This document shows positions 43,567 to 54,229 of a stretch of 64,000 nucleotides of DNA, in pieces. Origin of the DNA: Ovis canadensis (taxonomy: Eukaryota; Chordata; Mammalia; Artiodactyla; Bovidae); NCBI RefSeq assembly GCF_042477335.2, contig NC_091248.1:119868501-119932500 (forward strand). The letters run 5' to 3'. The position numbers and the translations under genes were made by a program. Under the pieces are notes generated by a model, which saw only the letters and a list, made by a program, of their open reading frames with translations, was not told where the DNA came from and did not search any database. The first letter of the stretch is position 1. Each line of letters starts with the position of its first letter.

Positions 43567-45233
43567 TTGGGCTCGATAAAGGACAGAAATGGTACGAACC
43601 TAACAGAAGCAGACGATATTAAGAAGAGATGGCAAGAACACACAGAAGAACTGTACAAAAATGATCTTTATGACCCGGATAATCACAATGGTGTGATCAC
43701 TCATCTAGAGCCAGACATCCTGGAATGTGAAGTCAAGTGGGCCTTTGAAAGCATCACTACGAACAAAGCTAGTGGAGGTGATGGAATTCCGGTAGAGCTA
43801 TTTCAAATCCTGAAAGATGATGCTGCGAAAGTGCTGCACTCAATATGCCAACAAATTTGGAAAACTCAGCAGTGGCCACAGGACTGGAAAAGGTCAGTTT
43901 TCATTCCAATCCCAAAGAAAGACAATGCCAAAGAATGCTCAAACTACTGCACAATTGCACTCATCTCACACACTAATAAAGTAATGCTCAAAATTCTCTA
44001 AGCCAGGCTTCAACAATACATGAATCATGAACTTCCTGATGTTCAAGCTGGTTTTAGAAAAGGCAGAGGAACCAGAGATCAAATTGCCAACATCCGCTGG
44101 ATCATGGAAAAAGCAGGAGAGTTCCAGAAAAAAAAAAACAAAACATCTATTTCTGCTTTATTAACTATGCCAAAGCCTTTGACTTTGTGGATCGCAATAA
44201 ACTGTGGAAAATTCTGAAAGAGATGGGAATACCAGACCACCTGAACTGCCTCTTGAGAAATCTGTATGCAGGTCAGAAAGCGACAGTTAGAATTGGACAT
44301 GGAACAACAGACCGGTTCCAAATAGGAAAAGGAGTACATCAAGGCTGGATACTGTCACCCTGCTTATTTAACTTATGTGCAGAGTACATCATGAGAAATG
44401 CTGGACTGGAAGAAACACAAGCTGGAATCAAGTTTGTTGGGAGAAATATCAATAACCTCAGATAAGCAGATGACACCACCCTTATGGCAGAAAGTGGAGA
44501 AGAACTAAAAAGCCTCTTGATGAAAGTGAAAGAGGAGAGTGAAAAAGTTGGCTTAAAGCTCAACATTCAGAAAACGAAGATCATGGCATCCGGTCCCATC
44601 ACTCCATGGGAAATAGATGGAGAAACAGTGGAAACAGTGTCAGACTTTATTTGTAGGGGCTCCAAAATCACTGCAGATGGTGACTGCAGCCATGAAATTA
44701 AAAGATGCTTACTCCTTGGAAGAAAACTTATGACCAACCTAGATAGCATATTCAAAAGCAGAGACATTACTTTGCTGACTAAGGTCTGTCTAGTCAAGGC
44801 TATGGTTTTTCCAGTAGTCATGTATGGATGTGAAGAAGGCTGATCGCTGAAGAATTGATGGTTTTGAACTGTGGTGTTGGAGAAGACTTTTGAGAGTCCC
44901 TTGGACTGCAAGGAGATCCAACCAGTCCATTCTGAAGGAGATCAGCCTGGCATTTCTTTGGAAGGAATGATGCTAAAGCTGAAACTCCAGTACTTTGGCC
45001 ACCTCATGCGAACAGTTGACTCATTGGAAAAGACTTTGATGCTGGGAGGGACTGGGGGCAGGAGGAGAAGGGGACGACCGAGGATGAGATGGCTGAATGG
45101 CATCACTGACTCAATGGACTCGAGTCTGAGTGAACTCTGGGAGTTGGTGATGGACAGGGAGGCCTGGCGTGCTGAGATTCATGGGGTCGCAAAGAGTCGG
45201 ACGGGACTGAGCTACTGAACTGAACTGAACTGA
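43567..45233 (+). mobile_element. BovB LINE, sense, nested in L1
   Basis: Starts in the linker ('ctcgataaaggacagaaatgg') and runs to 'gaactgaactgaactgaag'. The RT is recognisable (open 43519-44001 and 44484-44843), but the YADD Tyr codon near 44463 is a stop, and there is an A-run insertion near 44130. The L1 sequence continues directly on either side. Confidence 0.95.
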
Positions 45234-46034
45234 AGGGTCCATTCGTTTATTTTTGTTTTTATTTCCACTTTTCTGGGAGATTGACCTATATTTCTATTTT
45301 TGTGCCCATATCATACTGTTTTGATCATAGCTGTGTAGCATAGCCTGAAGTCAGGGAACTTGATTCCTCCAGCTCTTTTTTTTTTTTTCCTCAAGATTGC
45401 TTTCTATTCAGTGTCTTTTTTGTCTCCATATAAATTTTAAGGTTTTTTTTTGATCTAGTTCTGTGAAAAATGCCATTGGTAATTTGATAGGAATTGCACT
45501 GAATCTGTAGATTGACTTGGGTAGTATAGTAATTTTGACAATGTTGATTCTTCCAATCCACAAGCATGGTATATATTTCTATCTGTTTATGTCTCTTTGA
45601 TTTCTTTCATCAGCACCCCAAAGTTTTCAGAGTGCAAGTCTTTTGTCACCTTAGGTAGAATTATTCCTTTTCAACCTTAAATATTTTATTCTTTTCAATG
45701 TGATGGAAAATGTACTTGTTTGAATTTCTCTTTCTAATCTTTCATTCCTAGTGTATAGAAATGCAACAAATCTCTGAGTATTAATTTTCTAACCTGAAAC
45801 CAAATTCATTGATGAGTTCTATTAGTTTTCTGGTAGAATCTTTAGGATCTGCTACGTGTAGTATCATGTCATCTGTAAACAGCGACAGTTTAACTTTTCA
45901 TTTCCAATTTGTATTCCCTTTACCTCTTTTAATTTCTCTGATTGCTGTAATTAGGACTTCCAAACTGTGTTGAATAACAGTTACCAGGAGTAGTTTTAAA
46001 TGGAAGCTGTTTTAACAAGGTAAATATGAATATT

Positions 46035-46345
46035 TTATTTTATTTATTATTTTTTAAAATTTTTAAATTTTTATTTATTTTTTGTTCATAGTGATGCTTT
46101 CTTTTTTCTTTTAATTTTATTTTTATTTTATTTTACTTTACAATACTGTATTGGTTTTGCCATACATTGACATGAATCCACCATGGGTGTACATGAGTTC
46201 CCATTCCTGAAGCCCCCTCCCACCTCCCACCCCATATCATCTCTCTGGATCATCTCCATGCACCAGCCCCAAGCATCCTGTATCCTGTATTGAACATAGA
46301 CTGGCGATTCGTTTCTTACATGACAGTATACATGTTTCAGTGAGC
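46035..46345 (-). mobile_element. Bovine-type L1 3' end, antisense
   Basis: AT-rich start, 'gccatacattgacatgaatc', 'tgcaccagccccaagcatcc', 'atagactggcgattcg'. Inserted in unit 1 of the duplication; not present in unit 2. Confidence 0.85.
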
Positions 46346-46379
46346 ATCCCAGACATCACCTTTACATACTATTTTGGGG

Positions 46380-46800
46380 GGTTGGTTCTGTATGTTTTTT
46401 CATCCTTTTCCTCTCACTTTAGACAGGTCAGGAAGGTGCCCTGGTAGCATTTCAGTTCAGTTCAGTCGCTCAGTTGTGTCCGACTCTTTGCGACCCCATG
46501 GACTGCAGCATGCCAGGCCTCCCTGTCTTAGTACCTAGGGTAACATAGAGCTGAACAGCACAGTTGGAAGGCATGCAGGTTAGAGAGATTGGAACCAGCT
46601 GTGGCATTCACAGGCGATAGGTTGTTGTGCATGGCAGTTTCTCCCTCGTCTTTCCATCTTCCCAGGTTCCTACAACTTTGGTCAGAGACTATCTGGTAGG
46701 TGGAATGCAGAGATCATCAGGAAAAGATGGGGTTCCTGGGGACCGGGATGAAGGAAAACTTTTGACAGAGGCTATTTGGTGGCTGTTGGGTTTTGATATG
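46380..46800 (+). repeat. OR9A-cluster module (type I), unit 1, 5' part
   Basis: Collinear with 56250-56590 ('gtcaggaaggtgccctgg', 'gtggaatgcagagatcatc', 'ggctatttggtggctgttgg'). Interrupted at 46453-46528 by a short antisense BovB/SINE tail, and followed at 46801 by a BovB insertion. Confidence 0.85.
46453..46528 (-). mobile_element. Short BovB/SINE 3' tail, antisense
   Basis: 'ttcagttcagttcagtcgc' to 'aggcctccctgtc', about 75 bp. The partner at 56321 lacks it. Confidence 0.85.
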
Positions 46801-47973
46801 TCAAGCTGGTTTCAGAAAAGGCAGAGGAACCAGAGATCAAATTGCCAACATCTGCTGGATCATGGAAAAAGCAAGAGAGTTCCAGATTGACTATGCCAAA
46901 GCCTTTGACTTTGTGGATCACAATCAACTGTGGAAAATTCTGAAAGAGATGGGAATACCAGACCACCTGACCTGCCTCTTGAGAAATCTGTATGCAGGTC
47001 AGGAAGCAACAGTTAGTACTGGACATGGAACAACAGACTGGTTCCAAATAGGAAAAGGAGTACATCAAGGCTGTATATTGTCACCCTGCTTATTTAACTT
47101 ATATGCAGAGTACATCATGAGAAACGCTGGGCTGGAAGAAGCACAAGTCGGAATCAAGATTGCTAGGAGAAATATCAATAACCTCAGATAAGCAGATGAC
47201 ACCACCCTTATGGCAGAAAGTGAAGAGGAACTAAAAAGCCTCTTGATGAAAGTGAAGGAGGAGAGTGAAAAAGTTGGCTTAAAGCTCAACATTCAGAAAA
47301 CTAAGATCATGACGTCTGGTCCCATCACTTCATGGGAAATAGATGGGGAAACAGTGGAAACAGTGTCAGACTTTATATCTTTGGGCTCCAAAATCACTGC
47401 AGATGGTGACTGCAGCCATGAAATTAAAAGACACTTACTCCTTGGAAGAAAACTTATGACCAACCTAGATAGCATATTCAAAAGCAGAGATATTACTTTG
47501 TCACCTAAGGTCCATCTAGTCAAGGCTATGGTTTTTCTAGTGGTCATGTATGGATGTGAGAGTTGGACTGTGAAGAAGGCTGAGCGCCAAAGAATTGATG
47601 CTTTTGAACTGTGGTGTTGGAGAAGACTCTTGAGAGTCCCCTGGACTGCAAGGAGATCCAACCAGTCCATTCTGAAGGAGATCAACCCTGGGATTTCTTT
47701 GGAAGGAATGATGCTAAAGCTGAAACTCCAGTACTTTGGCCACCTCATGTGAAGAGTTGACTCACTGGAAAAGACTCTGATGCTGGGAGGGATTAGGGGC
47801 AGAAGAGAAGGGGACGACCGAGGATGAGATGGCTGAATGGCATCACTGACTCAAAGGACATGAGTTTGGGTGAACTCCAGGAGTTGGTGATGGAGAGGGA
47901 GGCCTGGCGTCCTGCGATTGATTCATGGGGTCACAAAGAGTCAGACACGACTGTGCGACTGAACTGAATTGAG
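46801..47973 (+). mobile_element. BovB LINE, sense, 5'-truncated
   Basis: From 'caagctggtttcagaaaagg' (RT) to 'gcgactgaactgaattgag'. The stretch after the stop at 47190 is open to 47752 apart from one in-frame stop; the YADD Tyr codon is again a stop ('agataagcagatgac' at 47186). Compared with unit 2 (56590), only about 10 bases of target were lost. Confidence 0.94.
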
Positions 47974-49165
47974 AGTCAGTTGAGGTGTCTTCTGTTTGTG
48001 GGTCTGTAGGCTCTGCAGGGCTGAATGGAATCAGGGAGACACAGAAGAGCACAGGGTTTGGCCATTTTCTGACCATTTTGATGACAACCAGGACTTGGGG
48101 TCTGAGGGAAGGCCATCTGGGTGCTGAGAAACATCTTGCCCCAGGCAAGTTTGCCCGTTTAGAACTCTTCCATGTTCTAAACTTGATCAGCCTCTAGAGG
48201 AAAAGGGAAAAGTTTCTTAGACTCTCCTTTCACTGCTTCTCTAGGGATTCTCTGAACTTGGATGATTTATTTCCATTTCAGCTACTGATGAGAGCTAATA
48301 AGGGAAAGATACAGTTTAAAGAGAGGACAGAGTATGAAGAAGCACATGTATTTCCTCGGTGAATAAGTCTCCTTGGGTCAGAGAGATGAAGAAAAGAAGG
48401 GGAGAGAGAGAGACAGAGAGACATGGTGGGCTCCATAGCATTTTGATCTCTGGACTTTCCTTTATGCTGCTAGTGCGAGGTGTTCCCTCTTTCACTGAGA
48501 GTGAAGACACCAGTTGCTTGCTCTGGCTCACAAACCGTGCTCAGCACTCATCAGGCTGGGGGTACCCAGGGCTGATCCTGGAGCCGTAGAACTTTGCAGT
48601 CCAGTTCCCTTCTCTGGAGGTGACTATATGCCATGGGTTCCCCTCTGGGAAAGAGTGAGCGAGAGAAGATGAGGATAAGAAGTTCTAGGCTTCGCTACCA
48701 CGTAGAAGAAAGACAGATGGGATGCAAAGAGTAGACGCAGGGAGCTGCATGGTGAGCCAGCTCTACATTCACTGTTTCGTCTAGAGCAAAGAGCACATGC
48801 AGCTGTTCTCAAAGCTGGTGGCAGACAGCTCTGCCATTACCAAAGACCCTGCTCTCTGACTTCTCCGCTGTCTCTCTCACTTCTCCCCACTCTTCCTTTT
48901 GTGCACTTGCCATCATGCAGGGCATCACCAGGGAGAGAGGCCACAGACTGAGCAGAGTAGTCCTCACTAAAGAGTGAAAGAGAGCCCTATCCTATAGGAA
49001 GAAGAAAAGTAGATCAGTATGGACATCCTTTTGTCTTCATTGACCTGTTAGTGATTCATTCACTGATGTATTTACTGCATAAATATTAGAAGAGTACTTG
49101 TTCACTCTGTGTCAGACTCTGTTCTTAGCACTGGAGTTGCGATGATGGATGAGAAAGATTGTGAT
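47974..49165 (+). repeat. OR9A-cluster module (type I), unit 1, 3' part
   Basis: Collinear with 56598-57690 ('tgaatggaatcagggagacac', 'tgaccaggacttgggg'-type blocks, 'cttctctggaggtga', 'gaaagagagccctatcct'). It ends abruptly at the OR pseudogene breakpoint. Confidence 0.88.
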
Positions 49166-49167
49166 GG

Positions 49168-49554
49168 AGGACAGCTGTTCAAACTCTCATGTGATAGTTT
49201 GTGCTTTTTTAAATGGCTACTTTTGTTCTTTTTGGTTCTTTGATGCCTACAATTATCTCCTACACCTACATCATCTCCACCATCCTCAAGATCCCTTCAG
49301 GCTCTCGCCACCGGAAAACCTTTTCTGCATGTGCCTCCCACTTCACCTGTGTTGTGATCAGCTACAGAAGCTCTTTGTTCCTCTATGTGAAACCCAATCA
49401 AACGCAAGCAGCTGAGTATAACAGAGTGGCATCACTGATGGTTTTAGTGGTGAACACTTTTCTGAACCCTTTTATCTTCACCTTCCAAAATGACAAATTC
49501 ACAGAGGTGTTTCGAGATGTCATGAAAAGCTGCTACCAACTCCTCAAGGATTAG
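49168..49554 (+). pseudogene. OR9A-family olfactory receptor pseudogene, 5' two-thirds deleted
   Basis: Matches codons from the extracellular loop 2 region ('GQLFKLSCD') to the stop of the intact OR at 59569-60513. Upstream it is fused directly to intergenic module sequence, so roughly 2.4 kb (5' flank, promoter side, start codon, TM1-TM4) is missing relative to unit 2. A second deletion of about 20 bp follows at 49200 (loss of the 'FTEFIL' codons). The remaining frame from TM5 to the end is open (ATG 49213 to TAG 49552-49554) and keeps 'SACASHFTC' and 'NTFLNPFIFTFQN'. The stop context and 3' flank match the intact gene. Confidence 0.93.
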
Positions 49555-49755
49555 CTGTGTCATAAGGACCACGATGGACTCATCATCTTGGGCCTGAGTA
49601 AGCTGAGAGCTCTGATTCAAATATGAAATAATCATTTTCATCATCAAATAGTTTATGATCTACAATGTGACTTTTAGCTTTTGAAAATTACTTCCATATT
49701 TTTCAGTGGATATATTCATTAATACACATTATTCCAGTTAAAGTACATTTCACAA

Positions 49756-49761
49756 AATAAA
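49756..49761 (+). terminator. Candidate polyadenylation signal of the OR pseudogene
   Basis: AATAAA in 'catttcacaaaataaattt', equivalent to 30663-30668 and 60713-60718. Confidence 0.5.
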
Positions 49762-49774
49762 TTTAATGCAACTT

Positions 49775-50078
49775 TTCTGGTGTTCCAGTGGTAAAGAATC
49801 CACTTGCCAATGCAGGGAAATAGGTTTGATCACTTGTCCAGAAGATCCAACATGCCACAGGCAACTAAGCTTGTGTACCACAACTACTGAAGTCTCTGCA
49901 CCCTAGAGCCTGTGCTCTGCAAAAAAGAAGCCATCACAATAGGAAGCCTGAGCCCCAGCTGGAGTAGCCCTGACTCACCCCAACTAGCAAAAGCCCGGGT
50001 GCTGCAAAAAGACCCAGCATGGCCAAAAAAATAATAATAAATAAAAATAAAACAAATACATAAAATAAAAAAAATTAA
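49775..50078 (+). mobile_element. CHR-type SINE, present in both duplication units
   Basis: 'tggtaaagaatccacttgcc', 'ctaagcttgtgtaccac', 'ccctagagcctgtgctctgc', and an A-rich tail with 'aataataataaataaa'. Its partner lies at 60727-61022 with the same borders, so it was there before the duplication. Confidence 0.88.
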
Positions 50079-51920
50079 CAACTAAAAATATAAAAGGTGT
50101 TCATCATTATTAAAAATAGCAATGAGATATCTGAATGGGAAATGTGTAGAAAAGTGTCATTCATTCTCTGACAACTAACTGACCCAAAAGTTTGAATCTA
50201 GGTGCTGGGTCATCTTCACCTATATTGTCCCGTGTTTCCCTGGTTTTCTCAAAGCTTCAGCTTCCCATATGATTTCCATGAGTGATGCCAAGTCCAACTC
50301 CAGGGTTTAACCTTTTCTTGAGGCTTCTGGCCCAAGGTGCAACAGTGATAGTGCCTTCCTGGAGATTTTCTCAACCAGCAGTTGTAAGAGGAATTCACGC
50401 CTTAGCAACATCAAGGTTGAATGTGTTAATACAGACAAGTCTCTATCTATTATGCTAGAAGTTGGTGAAAATAGGAAATGGAAAGTTGTCTCTAGGAAAT
50501 GGATCAGAGGATTCAAGCAGATGGGGAGAGGGACATTGATGTTCCATCATTCTATTTGATTTTTCACTATGACTTGTGTTCATTTTATGAAAAATGCCAA
50601 TTGTTTTTGCAAACGTATGGCTGAACAACATCACTTGGAGTACATGCATGCTGGAGAGATGGGAATGGGCCATGGCATTAACACATTGGCGGTAGAGTAG
50701 GTGGCAGATCCTCTCTGTGGATCTCTGACCAGGATCCATAAATATGACCAGAGAGTGTGTGGTCCAGAGAGGGCAGAGATCATGTGGGAAAGATGGGCTT
50801 CTTGTAACCCTGGAGATGAAGAGACAATCTGGACAGAAGTCCATTTGCTCACTAGGTTTTTGACAAGCGTCTTGAATCCACTGGTGAGTTCACAGCTTGG
50901 GGGTGGCTTAGGCTCTATAGGGCTCCATGTAGTCAGGAAGAAGCACATAGCAGCTGTGTTGGCTGATTTTGACAGCTGGGAATGTGTGGTAGTGGGTAAG
51001 GAAGGTCTAGGGAGTAAGGCGGCCTGGGTGTTGAGAAGCTCCTGACTGGGAGCTTTCAATTTCACCCACTGCACAAAACATCCATGGTCTCCAACTTGCT
51101 TAGCCTCAGGTGGGAAGAGTGGAAGTTTTTTGAGCTTTTCCTTGACTATATCCCTGGTGTGTCTCTGAACCTGTGCAAATTTATTCCTCAATGAATAACC
51201 ATCCTTGAGGGTAGACAAGGAAGAGGAGGAAAGAGGCAGAGAGACAGCAAGATTCCTCTTAGCACCATTATTTCTGTACTTTAAGTTTCTGCGCTTGGCT
51301 AGGTATTCCTCAATGTGAGTGAAGACAGCAGAATCAGGCTGTCTCCCAAGCATTGCCTTGTATTAGCCAGGTAGGGGTGGCTTTTGATGCCTGAAGGGCA
51401 GGAGACCTTTTAGTCCTTCCCCTTCTCTTGAAATGAATGTCTTAGAAGCGATTCTCCTCTTGAAGGAGAGAATAGCAAAGCATCTCTTTGGGAAGCCTGA
51501 GCTGGGCTGGCTTCCCAAACAAGGAGTAAAGTGAGGCAGCTGCAGAGTAGATCAGCTGTACTTCAGATCATCCCTCCATAGCAAAGAGCAGGGTGAGGAT
51601 GCGCAGTGCTGGGTGTAGACCCAGCCCTCTGCGTGAGAGACCACAACCCTGCTCCCTCTTCATCTCTTCTTTATGCCACTTCTCAGTTTGTAAAGGGTTT
51701 GCAGCAAGAGAGATTTCAGGTTGGGTGGACATGCTTTAGGAAAGAGTGAGTGGAGGGAGTGCTAGTCAGGTTGTGCATTCTTTGTCTCTTGTATTATTCT
51801 TTAATCTACTGATTGATATATTCATTAAATAGTACTTATAGAGTACACATATTGTCAGACTCTCTTCTTATCACTGGTTGTGATACTAGAATGCCAAAGA
51901 AGGTGCCTTCAAGGTGCAAA

Positions 51921-52667
51921 ATTTTAATGTGGCATTTTGATGTTAAATTGATAAGTACAAATGTAATATGATTTGAGATGTTGATGAAAGCCAACAGAAA
52001 GAGAAATACATCCTAAAGAGTTTAGAGAGTGAGCTGTGTTTGTGTTGTTATACAGGCGATGATGTGATAAAGGGATCAATTGAGCAAATATGTGCATCTA
52101 GCGAGTGAGGAGCCTGGCAACTAAGGGACATAGTACCATCTGATTTGGTATCTTCTAACATTTTCCTTGCTCTAAGGCTCTCGACAAAACAGAAAAATCA
52201 GAGACAAGCAGATATGTTTCTGAGGACTTTACAAGTTGCTCTATGAAGCTGAGATGATGGCAGTTTGGTCCGCGGGACAAACTATCTATTTGAAGGTCTG
52301 GCTCCTTGCTGCAGCTAGAGATTTGGGACCTCAGAATAGACAGGATGTTGCCTCTAAATTACAGTTGCTTTTTGTGTGTCCTGGTCCTCAAATGGAGACT
52401 GTGTCAGACAGATGGGACATAGGGATGAAAGTCCCGAGCTTCTTCATTCCTTAGGACCTCTCCTCTCTCTTGGCATGTGATCACAAAAGAAAATATAATG
52501 TCAGAGCTTGAGGTCATCAGCTTGGAGCTGGCCAGGTTCTTCCTGCTTAGAGGAGACACATTCTCTGAAAGCACAGATGGAAGATATCTTTTTATCACAA
52601 GAAAAAAGTTGAAGAAGTGCATAATCCATACTAGGGAGCTGAAACCATTTACTCAGATTGAGTCTTG
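51921..52667 (+). repeat. 5' flank of a lost OR9A gene
   Basis: Follows the module as in the OR9A4 unit. The block 52510-52650 ('gagctggccaggttcttcctgc', 'agaggagacacattctctg', split here by a mismatch) matches 28240-28340 and 58535-58640. The expected receptor gene is reduced to the remnant at 53785. Confidence 0.75.
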
Positions 52668-53065
52668 AACTCATGTGCTGGGACTCAAACCCAGCCAAAA
52701 CCCTCAGTACCTGGTTTCAGGACGTATTGGAGTCCAGGTTCTTGATGTCTCATCTCAGAAAGAATTCAGTGAGAGACAAAGTGATAAGGAAGAAGTGGAT
52801 TTCTTTAGAGTAGAGAGAAGCACTCTCCACAGAGTGTGGGCCATCTCAGAGTGCAAGTCTGGCCACCTTGAAATGTGGCATGGTTAGCTTTTATGGGCTT
52901 TGTAATTTCATGGGCCTATGAGTGGGAGGATTATTCCAGTTATTTTGAGGAAGGGATAGAGAGTTCTAGGAGTTGGTCCACCACCCACTTTTTGGTGTTT
53001 TGATGGTGACTTGAAACCATCACGGCACCTCTGGGTGTGCCATATAGCTTTCTGATTGAGGATCA
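52668..53065. repeat. LTR-retroelement-like sequence, unassigned
   Basis: Sequence such as 'gagtccaggttcttgatgtc' and 'agaaagaattcagtgagagac' has the look of a ruminant ERV LTR; it resumes after the BovB at 53506-53700 ('ccatcttgggcccattttg'). Family and limits are uncertain. Confidence 0.35.
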
Positions 53066-53505
53066 GTTCATTTCAGTCACTCAGTCATGTCCGACTCTTT
53101 ATGACCACATGGACTGCAGCACACCAGGCTTCCCCATCCATCACCAACTCCCGGAGCTTGCTCAAACTCATCAAGTCCATCAAGTTGGTGACGTCATCCA
53201 ACCATCTCATCCTCTGTTGTCCTCTTCTACTCCTGCCTTCAGTCTTTCCCAGCATCAGGTTCTTTTCCAATGAGTCAGTTCTTCACATCTGGTGGCCAAA
53301 GTCTTGGAGCTTCAGGTTCAGCATCAGTCCTTCCCATGGGTATTCAGGACTGATTTCTGTTAGAATTGACTGGTTTGATCTCCTTGTTGTCCGAGGGACT
53401 CTCAATAGTCTTCTCTAATACCACAGTTCCAAAATGTCAATTTTTCAGTGCTCAGCCTTCTTTATGGTCCAACTTACACATCCATACATGACTACTGGAA
53501 ACCAC
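53066..53505 (-). mobile_element. BovB 3'-end fragment, antisense
   Basis: From 'catttcagtcactcagtcatg' without its first base to 'catacatgactactggaaa'; typical antisense BovB 3' end, 5'-truncated. Confidence 0.93.
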
Positions 53506-53784
53506 AGCTTATTTTCAAGGTCTAGTCAAAGTCGACTTGTCTTCCATCTTGGGCCCATTTTGTTCTAATCCGTTTATATTGTGTCCTTAAGCTATGTCAT
53601 TCTATGTCATTCTTTCAAAAGTTGTGCCCTACCCCCTTTCCTCCTGTTAACACTCTCAGCAGGGCAAACTCAGAGTCCTAACCAGTGGACCACAGGGAAT
53701 CCCAGGGATACTTTCTTAAATCTGTTCACATATAGCACTTTTTTCAGGACGTGGACAAAACAGGCACAGAACACAGTTTACAGT

Positions 53785-53926
53785 TGATTATGGTCATTTC
53801 CCTGATGGTTTCAGTAGTTATTGTTTCCCTAATGGTTTAAGTAGTTATTCCTTTCCTCAGTCCTTCACCCTCAAAGTGACAAAACCGTAGGAGCACTTTG
53901 CGATGGAATGAGATGATGTCATCTCC
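53785..53926 (+). pseudogene. OR9A4-like remnant (TM7 and C-terminal region only)
   Basis: Matches OR9A4 30030-30155 ('tttccctgatggttt', 'actcctttcctca', 'gacaaa..gtagaagcactt'). Immediately upstream, 53735-53784 matches the OR9A4 5' flank at 28795-28850 ('aggacatggacaaaacaggcaca' with one change). About 1.2 kb including almost the whole coding region has therefore been deleted. The remnant carries a 27-bp tandem duplication (53796-53822 and 53823-53850) and a loss of the NPF codons. No coding capacity. Confidence 0.88.
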
Positions 53927-54168
53927 TTTCAAGGAGATAATTGCAAGATAATGGTCTTTACTTCCTCAACTCCTCCCCCTCTCTGTCCTATAAAATAACC
54001 AGGCATCTGCAACCCCCAAAATATTAGTGTGAGATATTAGTCTGCCATCTTCTTGGTCAATCGGCTTTCCAAATCAAGTATTCCTCACCTGAACACGTTG
54101 TCTCTTGGTTTCTTGGTCTGTCCTGTGGTGAGCAGACTGATGTTGGACTAGTTAACAAATTCTAGGTT
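53927..54168 (+). mobile_element. 3' part of an ERV LTR
   Basis: 'ctctgtcctataaaataacc' (TATA-like at 53989), then 'agtctgccatcttcttgg', 'gtctcttggtttcttgg' and 'ggtgagcagactgatg'. This is the TATA-to-U5 layout of a class I ERV LTR in + sense. The 5' part is missing and it abuts the OR remnant. Confidence 0.6.
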
Positions 54169-54229
54169 TGACTCTTTGCTAGCTCACCAAATTTGTACTT
54201 ACTGATTTAATTTTCCTTTCATCAGCAAG

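Larger units (their letters stand above)
42737..46005 (-). mobile_element. L1 LINE 3' part, antisense, hosting a SINE and a BovB
   Basis: Antisense L1 3' UTR and ORF2 in three pieces: 42737-42832, 43113-43566 and 45234-46005 ('tttgcatttctctaataatt', 'ggagaaatgtctatttagat', 'gattctcccaatct'-type and 'tctgtagattgacttggg' phrases). Interrupted by Bov-A2 (42833-43112) and BovB (43567-45233). Absent at the matching point of the partner duplication (about 55715-56125). Confidence 0.85.
49555..51920 (+). repeat. OR 3' flank and OR9A-cluster module (type II), unit 1
   Basis: Collinear at high identity with 60514-62993, including the shared CHR SINE. The 50460-51915 part also matches 25440-27083. Long chance ORFs occur (+ 50701-51045; - 50631-51353, 240 codons); the minus ORF is broken in the 62-kb copy, arguing against coding function. 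Confidence 0.9.

Noticed and set aside
53796-53850. Short tandem repeat taken as a minisatellite
   Set aside because: Only two units and each matches OR9A4 TM7 coding sequence, so it is a small duplication within an OR relic.
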